Assembly (NCBI RefSeq): GCF_904849725.1
Contig: NC_058520.1
Location: 399,851,993-399,915,992 of the forward strand
DNA: 64,000 bases
Direction: 5' to 3'
Source of the DNA: Hordeum vulgare subsp. vulgare
Taxonomy: Eukaryota; Streptophyta; Magnoliopsida; Poales; Poaceae
This document shows positions 33,497-44,700 of this stretch, one piece after another. The notes beneath the pieces were generated by a model, which was given only the letters and a program-made list of their open reading frames with translations, did no database searches and was not told where the DNA came from. A program made the position numbers and the translations under genes. Each line of letters begins with the position of its first letter. Position 1 is the first letter of the stretch.

Positions 33497-35118
33497 TGAT
33501 ACGTCTCAAACGTATCTATAATTTTTGATGGTTTCACGCTGTTATCTTCACTTCTTTGTATGTTTTATGTACCTTTTTATATCTTTTTGGGACTAACTTA
33601 TTAATTCAGTGCCAAGTGCCAGTTCCTGTTTTTTCCGTGTTTTTGACTCTTTTCAGATCTGATTTTGGAACGGAGTCCAAACGGAAGAAAATCCCCGAAA
33701 TGATTTTTTTCCTGAACGGAAGAAGTCCACGGGGCTTTTGGGCCAAGCCAGGTGGGCTCGAGGGAGCCGACAAGGCCCCACTCCGCCACCAGGGGGTCGT
33801 CGGCGGTGGGCAGGCTTGTGGCCTCCCAGGCCGACCCCTGACCTAGGTCTTTGGCCTATTAATTCCCAAATATTCCGCAAAAAAATAAGGGGAGCCACGA
33901 AAATACTTTTCCGCCGCCGCAAGCTTCCGTTTTCGCGAGATCTCATCTGGAGACCCTTCCCGGCACCCTGCCGGAGGGGACTTTGGAGTTGGAGGACTTC
34001 TTCATCATCATCATCGCCCCTCCAATGACTCGTGAGTAGTTCACTTCAGACCTACGGGTCCGTAGTTAGTAGCTAGATGGCTTCTTCTCTCTCTTGGATC
34101 TTCAATACAAAGTTCTCCATGATCTTCATGGAGATCTATCCGATGTAATCTTCTTTGGCGGTGTGTTTGTCGAGATCCGATGAATTGTGGACTTGTGATC
34201 AGATTACCTATGATATATATTTGAGTCTTTGCTGATTTCTTATATGCATGATTTGATATCCTTGTAAGTCTCTCCGAGTCTTGGGTTTTGTTTGGCCAAC
34301 TAGATCTATGATTCTTGCAATGGGATAAGTGCTTGGTTTTGGGTTCTGCCATGTGGTGACCTTTCCCAGTGATAGTAGGGGCAGCAAGGCACACATCAAG
34401 CAGTTGCCATCAAGGGTAAAAAGATGGGGTTTTTATCATCGGTTTGAGATTATCCCTCTACATCATGTCATCTTGCTTAAGGCGTTACTCTGTTCTTATG
34501 GACTTAATACACTAAATGCATGCTGGATAGCGGTCGACGTGTGGAGTAATAGTAGTAGATGCAGAAAGTATCGGTCTACTTGTTTCGAACGTGATGCCTA
34601 TAGAAATAATCATTGCTTAGATATCGTCACGACTCTGCACAGTTCTATCAATTGCTCGACAGTAATTTGTTCACCCACCGTCTACTTGCTTTCATGAGAG
34701 AAGCCACTAGTAAACACTACGGCCCCCGGGTCTATTCACATCCATCGTTTACATCTCTGCTTTTACTTTGCTTTGTTACTTTGTTGCTTTCAGTTCTCAC
34801 TTGGCAAACAATCTATAAGGGATTGACAACCCCTTCATAGCGTTGGGTGCAAGCTTTTGTGTTTGTGCAGGATCTTGAGATACTCTTCCGCCGGATTGAT
34901 ACCTTTGTTCTCAAACTGAGGGAAATACTTACCGTCGCTGTGCTACATCACGCTTTCCGCTTTGAGGGAACACCAACGCAAGGCTCCAAGGCCACGGGGG
35001 AAATCCTTTGCATACTTGCCTAGGAAGTCCCTTAAGGCGTAGCCGTAGCTGAAGGATTCCTGGTGTCGTCGACACAACTATTTATGGCGCCATTGCAAGG
35101 GATACACAACAAACATCA
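33497..35118 (+). mobile_element. 3' LTR of B1
   Basis: It opens TGATACGTCTCAAACG and ends CAAACATCA, 1622 bp, followed by ATGTC and then H0 LTR sequence. Its last 45 bases contain ATGGCGCCATTGCAAGGGAT, which looks like an older primer site now included in the LTR. Confidence 0.88.
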
Positions 35119-35123
35119 ATGTC

Positions 35124-35370
35124 CCCTCTACGAGCTAAACCCTATGGCTTGTATACACGCTATGGAGGGTACCTAGGGTTACAAGGTTGGTATCCTAGCA
35201 TAGATGTGGCATGAGGAGTCTTGGAGTATATGTAAAGCCTTCGACAAATGTAGTCTTGATAACACACCATCGTGCAACTTCTGAAGTCAACCTTGAAGAG
35301 AATGAGGACCCATTGCACCAATCCGAGGAGCATGATCCAACTAGGTTAATACCCCTAGTCCTGGTCACCA
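35124..35370 (-). mobile_element. LTR of host element H0, second part
   Basis: It continues 11959 across B1: CCCCTCTACGAGC..., with GAGGGTACCTAGGGTTACA matching the block that follows the TATA region in the TGTCGGTG LTR class. The outer end is placed near ...CCCCTAGTCCTGGTCACCA from the change to Athila-type sequence after it; the exact base is uncertain. Confidence 0.55.
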
Positions 35371-35713
35371 TCACTTACACAACAAAATAGCAAACACTTG
35401 CACCCAACACGGGCAAGAGGGTTGTCAAGCCCCTTGAACTCGTTACTTGCAAGCGGTAAGTAGTGATAGATAGATAATATAAATATAAAATAAAATAAGA
35501 GTAGTAAAAGTGCAACAATATTTTTAGTGTTTTTTTAATTTGATTTATGAAGACCGGGAGGCATATTTTTCGCTAGAGGCTTCTCTCTCAAAGAAAGCAT
35601 ACGGTGGGTAAACAAATTACTATTGGGCAATTGATAGAAAGCATAGTTATGTAATATTTATTCACAACAATAATCACACATATAGACATCACGTCCATAA
35701 GCAAGTAGACCGA
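35371..35713 (-). mobile_element. Older Athila-like LTR, inner part
   Basis: It contains CAAACACTTGCACCCAAC, GGGTTGTCAAGCCCC and CTAGAGGCTTCTCTC, the reverse complement of blocks found near the 3' end of the Y and B LTRs. It is interrupted at 35713 by element C and continues at 48981. It appears to be the oldest layer on this side. Confidence 0.7.
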
Positions 35714-38700
35714 TGATGACGAGATGAGTATATACTTATCGCACCCTGTTGGTTACCCCAAGTGGAAGGTTGAGATGTAGTCAGCAGCAAGTTTTCCCTC
35801 ACACGGGAACTGTAAGGTTTAATCGAACCAGGAGGACTCCTAGGATCAACAAGTAGGTGTTTCCAGTCCTGGTCAGCAGAAGACGTGGACATGCATACAC
35901 AACAAATAACTTTGCTCCCAACGAGTGCAGAGAGGTTGTCAACCTCTCCGGCCTTGTAGTTTGCAAAGGATCAAAACACAAGCGGGGAAGTAATAGTGAT
36001 TGCAACGGAAAGGTAAATGAAAGCGGTAAATGGTGGAGGTGTAAACAATGATGGTGATATGGATCGGAGTCACATGAAGTTCACTAGTGATGTCTCTCTC
36101 CTAAAAGACGATAAACAACTATGCTTGGGTAAATGATACGTCCATTTTGCATCATGCTTTTATGTCGATATTTATTGCTTTATGGGCTGTTATTACACTT
36201 CACGATACAATACTTATGCCTTTTCTCTCTTATTTTGCAAGGTTTACATGAAGAGGGAGAATGCCGGCAGCTGGAATTCTGACCTGAAAAAGTAGAAAGT
36301 TTGAGATACCTATTCTGCGCAACTCCAAAAGCCGTGAAAATCAACGAGGAATTATTTTGGAATTTATAAAAAATACTGGGCCGAAGAAGTACCAGAGGGG
36401 AGCCAGCAGGAGGCCACAAGCCTGCTAGGCGCGACCTACCCCCTAGTCGCGCCTAGGGGGCTTGTGGGCTCCCTGTTGGCCCTCTGGCTCCCCTCTTTTG
36501 CTATAAGGAGGGTTTCATTCCAGAAAAAATCAAGAGGAGGCTTTCGGGAGGAATCGCCGCCGCCATGAGGCGGAACTTGAGCAGAACCAATCTAGAGCTC
36601 CGGCAGGGCCGTCCTGCCGGGGAAACTTCCCTCCTGGAGGGGGAAATCGTCGCCATCGTCATCACCAACACTCCTCTCATCGGAGGGGACTCATCACCAT
36701 CAACATCTTCATCAGCACCATCTCATCTCCAAACCCTAGTTCATCTCTTGTAACCAATCTCCGTCTCGCGACATCGATTGGTACTTGTAAGGTTGCTAGT
36801 AGTGTTAATTACTCTTTGTAGTTGATGCTAGTTGGATTACTCAGTGGAAGATTATATGTTCAAATCCTTGATTCTATTCAATACCTCTCTGGTCATGAAC
36901 GTAATTATGCTTTGTGAGTAGTTACTTTTGTTCCTGAGGACATGGGATAAGTCATGCTATAAGTAGTCATGTGAATTTGGTATTCGTTCGATATTTTGAT
37001 GCGTTGTATGTTGTTTTTCCTCTAGTGGTGTTATGTGAACGTCGACTACATCACACTTCACCATTATTTGGGCCTAGAGGAAGGCATTGGGAAGTATTAA
37101 GTAGATGAGGGGTTGCTAGAGTGACAGAAGCTTAAACCCTAGTTTATGCGTTGCTTCGTAAGGGGCTGATTTGGATCCACTAGTTTAATGCTATGGTTAG
37201 ACTTTGTCTTAATTCTTCTTTTGTAGTTGCAGATACTTGCGAGAGGGGTTAATCATAAGTGGTAGGTTTGTCCAAGTAAGGGCAGCACCCAAGCACCAGT
37301 CCACCCACATATCAAACTATCAAAGTAGCGAACGCGAATCATATGAACATGATGAAAACTAGCTTGACAGAAATTCCCATGTGTCCTCGGGAGCGCTTTA
37401 CCTCCTATAGGAGTTTGTCTAGTCTTGTCCCTTGCTACAAAAGGGATTGGCCCACTTTGCTGCACCTTTGTTACTATTGCTACTTGCTACTTTCTACGAA
37501 TCATCTTACCACACAACTATCTGTTACCGATAATTTCAGTGCTTGCACAGAATACCTTGGTGAAAACCACTTGTCAGATCCTTCTGCTCCTCGTTGGGTT
37601 CGACACTCTTACTTATCAAAAGTACTACGATAGATCCCCTATACTTGTGGGTCATCAGTAAACAGATCACAATTGGGCAATTGACAGAATTATGAAGGCA
37701 CCGCAATGCAAATTATGCTACTTGATTGTTAGAGGTTTAATAGTAATGGTTAGTATGCCAAGACAAGTAGACCGTTTATTCATCAGCATCTACTTACTAA
37801 TCACCCACCTTGAGATATCCATCCAGAACATATCTCCGGTATTAAGTTGCAAGCCCCACCCAAAGTGTAAACTCTAAGCAACGGACAACTGCATTAACAA
37901 ACTATGTGTAAGGTCAACAATCCTTGCAACTGTGGTCACCAGCACCATTGTTCTCTCCCTGGTGACAACAGCACATCCCCTAGTCTCATGTTTCTATCAC
38001 TCAAGCTACACATCGAGGGGCATGAACCCACAATCATGCATAACGTTCCCTCTTTGAGTTACAATCTACTACTCGGCCAAAGCAATAGATAGCAACGGAG
38101 AACATGCATGAATCACTACGGAACATAATATAAAAAGGATAATCAAATATATAACTCATAACAATCTGAACATAATCTCATAATCCATCGGATCCCAACA
38201 AACCGAGCGTAGCAATAGCAAGAGAATTACATAGATGCCTTGATCATGTAGGGCAGGTCACAAGGATTAACCATTGAAGCACAAGATTGGAGAGAAGACA
38301 TCACATAGCTACTGGTCATGGACCCATGGTCCAAGGAGGACTACTCACGGCACGTCCGGAAAGCGTCCGTGGCGATGGAGAAGCTCCCGGAGGTCAATCC
38401 TCCCTCTGACGGGGTGCCGGGAAGAGGTCTCATGACGCTCTCTATCCCGGAAGCGTTGCGGCGGCGGAACGATGGAGAAATTCGCGATTCTGGAAGTTGT
38501 GGAAGGGTTTCCTCTCGGGGCTCTAAATATAGGGCAAAGGAGGGCACCAGAGGAGATGGGGCCCACCCAGGCGGCCTCGTGGCGCGACCTAGGGCCTGGT
38601 CGCGCCAGCAGATCGCCTTGGCAGCCCTTGGCCCCCCTAAGGCCCATCTTCGGTGATCCGGAAGCTTCTGTTTTGCTGATTTTTTAAATATTTTTCCTGG

Positions 38701-38900
38701 AATTTTTCGGGCTTCGGAAAATTGGGTAAAAGCCACTTCAAAATAGACATCAGCACACACAAACTGGCATTGGGTGTACTGAGTTAGTAGGTTAGTCCAA
38801 ATATGTGTAAAATGATATAAAAGTGTACCAACGCGTATAACAATGTCACCCAAAAGATCATGGAAGAAGCAGAAATTATAGATACGTTTGGGACGTATCA
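35714..38900 (-). mobile_element. 3' LTR of element C, interrupted by a solo LTR
   Basis: On the minus strand it runs from TGATACGTCCCAAACG (38900) to ...CATCTCGTCATCA (35714). Excluding the insertion at 36134-37657 and one TSD copy it is 1658 bp, against 1656 bp for the 5' LTR at 47320-48975, to which it aligns throughout. A TATA-like CTAAATATAG lies near 38522. Confidence 0.88.
36134..37657 (+). mobile_element. Solo LTR, family L1
   Basis: It opens TGATACGTCCATTTTGC and ends GTGGGTCATCA, 1524 bp, with duplications GTAAA (36129-36133, 37658-37662). The 5' LTR of C at about 47735-47745 reads GGGTAAACAAATCAC and preserves the empty site, so the borders are certain. It includes a TGCTATAAGGAGGG TATA-like site near 36500. 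The same family ends at 368. Confidence 0.93.
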
Positions 38901-41720
38901 ACATCCCCAAGCTTAATTTTTGCTCGTCCTCGAGTAGATAAATGATAACACAACAATTTCGGTGGTGACATGCTAACACACATATAAGAACTTCAAAGTA
39001 AAGCAAGTAAGATATGCAATTCAATTCTAGACAATAACAAGAAAGAGTCTATATTTAGTATTGAGTTTAGCAAAGTAAGAACATAAATGTGCAAGAGCTC
39101 TCGCTGTCCGTGACTCGAATGTCTCCAAATGGTGTTTGCGTGCAAGAAGTGGGAGATGGGTTGAGATCATTAAATATATTTTCAATTGAGAACTCAATCT
39201 ACTAAAATTTCACAATTGGTCTCCTTCTGAATCTTATTTTGACTCATCCCCAGACCACTAGTCAAGCACAAATCAAAATGATCCTCTCCCTTTCGACTTT
39301 GAGCACTCATGCAATGGATGAGCGTAAGCAAGATATGTTGGCACTTAGGATGGCAAATAGAATAATGATGGGGAAGGAAGACAAAAAGGTGTGATAGGCT
39401 CACATCAATGAGGACAACCATAGGTGAGAGAAAGACAAATGATAGATATGATGTGAGGAGTAGGGATTGCCATGTAACGGATGCACATATGAGCTAAGGT
39501 AAGCTCTCCATTAGAACTAGTGGGGGTGCATCCAACTTGTTTTCTCATGAAGACCTAGAGCTCATTTGAGGAGGCTCGTCATTGGAATATGCAAACCAAG
39601 TTCTATAGTGTAAGGGTCCCCACATAGTTATGCATGAATGATAATCTCTACGTAGTACCAATATAGCAATGGTGTACGGGTGTGGATCTTCAAAAGGAAT
39701 AGTACTGTTTCCCCCTTCTCTCTTTTTTTTCTTTTTCTTTTTCTCTTTTTTTTGGTGGCCTCTTTGGCTCTTTCTTTTTATCTCTCATTTGTCCTCTTTG
39801 GGATCTTTTGTTTGTCCTCTTTGGGATCTTTTCCTCACTTAAGGGCAACACTCTATGTTTTACATGAATAAAAAAAGATCATCAAACTTTATAAGAAGTA
39901 CTCAACATAAAGACAAGTGAAAACTATCATGATGTATGCAAATGTATGCCGCTGCCAGTGTAGCAGGATATGCAATGATACTAGCGCATCATGTAGCAAT
40001 AATTGGAGCAAGGCCCAATTATCACGCGGCTCTACGATCAAGCAAAAGCATGTATGACATGAAGATCAAGTCATGAGATGGTGGATGTTACATGGCAATG
40101 TATCTCGGAAAGGCTATGGAAATGCCTTAATAGGTAGGTATGGTGGCTGTTTTGAGGAAATATATAATGAGGCTTATGTATGACAGAGCATATCATGTCA
40201 TGGGTTTGGATGCACCGGCGGAGTTTGCACCAACTCTCAATGTGAGAAAGGGCAATGCACGGTGCCGAAGAGGCTAGCAAAATATGGATGGTGGAAGTGC
40301 CAACAATCGAATACTCACATTAGTCCGAAGAACTCATACACTTATTATCGATAAATCTCTATCTAGTTAGGAAATTCACAAAGAGACAAGTACCCTGAGG
40401 AGGAGTGCTTGGGGTTTGGTTATCCTTGCGCATCCTCGACTCATCGTAACGTGAGGGTACTCTATATATTCCAACCCCTCCAGAGTTTAGCAATCAATTT
40501 AGTAGCTAGAGTTCTCAACTAATTTTAAGTTTTTTAAAAACACACGGATTTCCCAAAATATGACACCTATCACTAATAGGCTTAAGCTCTTGCACCCAAT
40601 AGTCGAAACATTACTCAAATCGATACCTCAAAACTATTGCAAGTTACTAGTATACTTAAGTAGCAATCTCAATTACCTACTCATGCAAGACACACAACTC
40701 AGTGCAACGAGCCAACTCTCTAAACAAGGCAAGCATGATAACTCAAGAGAGTTCCAAAAGCAACCTAAATAAAAGCTATTAAAAACATAAGCATGCAAAC
40801 TAAGAGCTAAGCATGACAGTAGCTATGAAAAGATGAAGAAGGCACAAAAAAGATAAGCATGAAAACCTATGTTGTGTTCTAGAGTGGAATTGAGCGTTTC
40901 TCTCTCCCAAACAAGGTAGGCTAGGTTCCGACTTGTTATGAACAGCAAGCAAAACTAAAACAAACTAAAAATCGAATAGTGGGACGCTCCAAGCATAGCA
41001 CATAACTTATGAAGTGATAAAAATATAGCATGGAGATGGACGAACTGATGATTGTTGATAGAGAAGGGCATGCACGGGGGCATCCCCAAGCTTAGACGCT
41101 TGAGTATCCTTGAATATTTCTTGGGGTGCATGGGGGCATCCCCAAGCTTGAGCGCTTGACACTCATGTATCTTCTTTCATCATCTCCCATCGCATACTTG
41201 AAAACTCCCTTCATACGAAACTCATCATAAGCTAATTAGAGTGGTTAGTACCCTTAATAAAATAATTCATTACCTACTGGAAATAAAGATTTTCATGAAA
41301 AGCTACTGCTTCTCATGATTGCCAAAAGGTTTTGCAAAAAAAAGTAAGCTTAGGATTTGCAAAACAATGGAAACGCAAAACATGGCAGAATCTATGAAAA
41401 ATAGAACAACACGTAGTAAATAATTTATTCGGGGCACTTCTGCAACTAAAATCAAAAAAATAAGAACAGATGCCAGAAAGGCAATTACATAGAGCATGTT
41501 GTCAAAAACATTCAGATCAAAAAGATGATATGGTGATTTTTGGCGAATTTTTCCGTCAAGCAGACATAATCTGTTTCTGGACAGCATGTCACAATTTTTG
41601 AACTTTCTTGCAATCGGAGGCTATAACTTGGCATGAAGCTTAAAAATAAAGATATAATGATGTTGCTACAGTAGTAAAAAGCATCAAGACCACTAAAACA
41701 GAAAGTAAAAAACAAATAAG
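38901..41720 (-). other. Non-coding 3' region of element C with polypurine tract
   Basis: The polypurine tract ATTAAGCTTGGGGATGT (minus strand) lies directly inside the LTR at 38901-38918. A long pyrimidine run (39707-39840), purine-rich on the minus strand, includes AAAGAGGCC-like units and a repeated TCCTCTTTGGGATCTTTT. Two GGGGCATCCCCAAGCTT blocks occur at 41079-41146. I see no gene; short frames here lack support. Confidence 0.7.
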
Positions 41721-41764
41721 GTTGCCTCCCAACAAGCGCTTTCTTTTATGCCTTTGAGCTAGGC
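41721..41764 (-). promoter_or_regulatory. Conserved post-ORF hairpin block, copy in C
   Basis: On the minus strand it reads GCCTAGCTCAAAGGC... to GCGCTTGTTGGGAGGCAAC. The TAA of the gag-protease frame (41746-41748) falls inside the block. The right arm of the hairpin is shortened here (CAAC then CTTATT), so the stem is weaker than in Y and B. Confidence 0.65.
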
Positions 41765-44700
41765 ATAATGCAAGAAGATAAAGTGTTATCAACTCCAAAA
41801 GAATAACTTGCCCGAGTAACGGACTCATAAGGTAACTTAATCTTCTTTCGAGGGAAGTGTTCCATTCCCTTTTTAAGAGGAAACTGTAATTTAATGATTC
41901 CCTCTTTCATGTCAATGATAGCACCAATGGTGCAGAGAAAAGGACGTCCCAAAATAATTGGACATGAAGGATCACATTCAATGTCCATAATAAGAAAATC
42001 AACGGGCACGTAATTATCATTGACAATAATAAGCACATCATCAATTCTCCCTAAAGGTTTCTTTATGGAAGAATCAACAAGACGAACACCAAAAGAACAT
42101 GGATCATAAGGTTTCCAATCAAGCATATCATACATTCTTTTGGGCATAAGGGAGGCACTAGCTCCAACATCACATAATGCAAAACAAGAGATATTATTCA
42201 ATTTAATTTTGACCATAGGATCCCAACCATCTTCTAGTTTCCTAGGAATAGAAGTCTCTAACTTGAGCTTCTCCTCCCTAGCTTTGATAAGAGCATTGGT
42301 AATATGCTCGGTGAAGGCAATATTAAGTGTACTAGTGTGGGGGTCTTTAGCCATCCTTTGCAAAAAGGTGATAACTTCGGAGAGACTACAATTGTCCAAA
42401 TCAAGATTACTAACATTAATTAAAGTGGTAGTGTTGTCATCTAAGCTCATTCTCTTGATAGTCTCTAAATTCAAAGGACTTTCCTGTCCTATGGTTGAGG
42501 TATTAGCATCACCATTAATAGGTCCATTGGGACTAGGAGTGCGATGGGTGCTAAAAGTTTTGAGATCCTCAACAACTTGTATAGTAGAAATGGTAGTGTG
42601 TGTAGGAAGGCTCTTAATTCTCTCTTCCTCTTGTTTTTCTCTAGCCCATCTCTCTTTAAGTTTGGCTAGCATTCTTATGTTCTCATTAATTTGGACTTGG
42701 ATAACATTCATGGATGTAGTGTTCCTTTCCTCAAGTGGGGAAGTTCTAATTTTAAGCATCTCTACATCATGAGCTATGTTGTCTACCTTCAAAGAGAGAC
42801 TATCTGGTTTTTTTAGTTTCTCTTCTACACTCTTGTTGAAGGCTCTCTAAGAAGTGATAAAATCCTTAAGCATGCTCTCTAATTCAGAAGTGGAGTTTTT
42901 GGTGCTAGGATAATTGTTGTTGTTCCCATAGTTGGATGGAAACGGTCTAGGATTGCTACCAAAATTACTCCTATATGCATTATCATTAAAGTTGTTCCTA
43001 GAGATAAAACTAACATCAACTTGCTCTCTTTCTTGAGCAACCAAAGAATTTAAAGGAACATCATGAGTATCAATAGGAGCTTGCTTAGTAAGTAGATTCA
43101 TAATCATGTCAACCTTATCATTAAGGGAGGAGATCTCCTCAATAGAGTTTACCTTCCTACCTGTTGGAGCTCTCTCGGTGTGCCATTGAGAATAATTTGT
43201 CATCATCTCATCCAATAGCTTTGTGGCAGCACCAAGTGTAGTTGACATAAAGATTCCTCCCGCGGCCGAGTCTAACATATTCGGAGAGGTAAAGTTCAAT
43301 CCTGCATAAAAAGTTTGGATAACCATCCAAGTAGTCAAACCATGTGTAGGGCAACTCTTAACAAGAGATTTCATACCTCCCCAAGATTGAGCAACGTGTT
43401 CATTATCCAATTGTCTAAAATTCATAATGTTACTCCTCAACTAGATAATCTTAGCAGGCCGGTAAAACTTCCGAATAAAAGCATCTTTGCACTTATCCCA
43501 AGAATCTATGCTATTCCTAGGCAAAGATTGAAGCCACACTTTAGCTCCTCCTCTCAAGGAGAAAGGAAAAGGCTTAAGTTTAACAATTTCACCATCTACT
43601 TCTTTATATTTTTGCATATCACAGAGCTCAACAAAATTGTTCAAGTGCAAGGCAGCGTCACCTCCAGCACCGGAGAATTGATCTTTAATAACTTGGTTCA
43701 ACAAAGCAGGTTTAATCTCATAGGACGTGGCTCCAGTCGCAGGAGCAACAATAGGAGTGCACATAAAGTCATTGTTGTTGTGACTAGTGAAAACACAATG
43801 TAGCGACCCGACTCAAGACGAGTCAAGCCTCTGTGTTTCTGTGCCATCCCTCGATCAGTATGCTGGCACACACAGTACATCAATGTATATATCAAAGTGC
43901 AATCACATGTAAAATAGCGTTAAAACTGATATATATACCTTAAATATCTCAGCGGAAGCGGTCAAGGGAGTGGAGTCCCAATAAACACCAAGGGCAAGTT
44001 GAGTGTAGACCGTAACCCTGAATCGTACTCTTACTCGTCGAAGAAAAATATCTGCAACATAAGACGTTGCAGCCGTGTAGGTCAGCACATTGAATATGCC
44101 GGAAAGTCACATAAGAGAGGGGTGAAAAGTAATCATCTATACTATATGCATATATGGCAGGTGGGGCTATAAGTTTTTAGCGTAAAGCAAGTTTTCTCCT
44201 ACATCAAGAGGGGGCTAAAAGCAAAATGTTACTACTTTGTTGGTTGTTAACGAGATGGTTCCGCCAACCAGTTCTCGTACCCGAGTTGTCAATAATTACC
44301 CTCATCAAATATATTTAATGGTGTTGAGAAATCCAGATAACTTCAGTTCCTTTGGCTCAAGTTGTCCATGACCGTGGACACGGCTAATCGATTAGGTTTG
44401 AGTACTCTGCAGAGTTTTGCACACGTTCCCCACAAGATTTGATCGCCTCCGTGTATGTCCTCACACTTCAGGGAGTTTGAAGACCGGATGATCAAAACAT
44501 GGTCTTTCAACGGGTCCCTCTGAATCCCTGTCGGTGCCCATCCATTCCTACCGTTCGTCTACATCTGCTAGCACCGCCTGTCCAGAGTCGCCGCGTTGTC
44601 CAACCAAGCCAGAGCCCATAATGACTTGTGGCTGCGCAGGTAAGCCTTGGGTCTTGAAAATATCCGTCCGTCCCTTTGAGCCTGGGTGAAGCTTTCCGCA

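Larger units (their letters stand above)
11960..35118 (+). mobile_element. Element B1: family B non-autonomous Athila-like element, twice interrupted
   Basis: Two LTRs (11960-13576 and 33497-35118) and a perfect duplication ATGTC (11955-11959, 35119-35123) define one 23.2-kb insertion into the H0 LTR. Removing the two nested insertions and their duplications leaves about 6.9 kb. The internal region has a tRNA-Asp-like primer site, one ORF of unknown function, the conserved hairpin block, a long 3' region and a polypurine tract. No gag, protease, reverse transcriptase or integrase is visible, so it must have been copied by another element's proteins. Confidence 0.9.

Noticed and set aside
38341..39024. 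227-aa minus-strand frame near the LTR of C
   Set aside because: It crosses the LTR border, overlaps equally long frames on the other strand, and is only partly kept in the other LTR.
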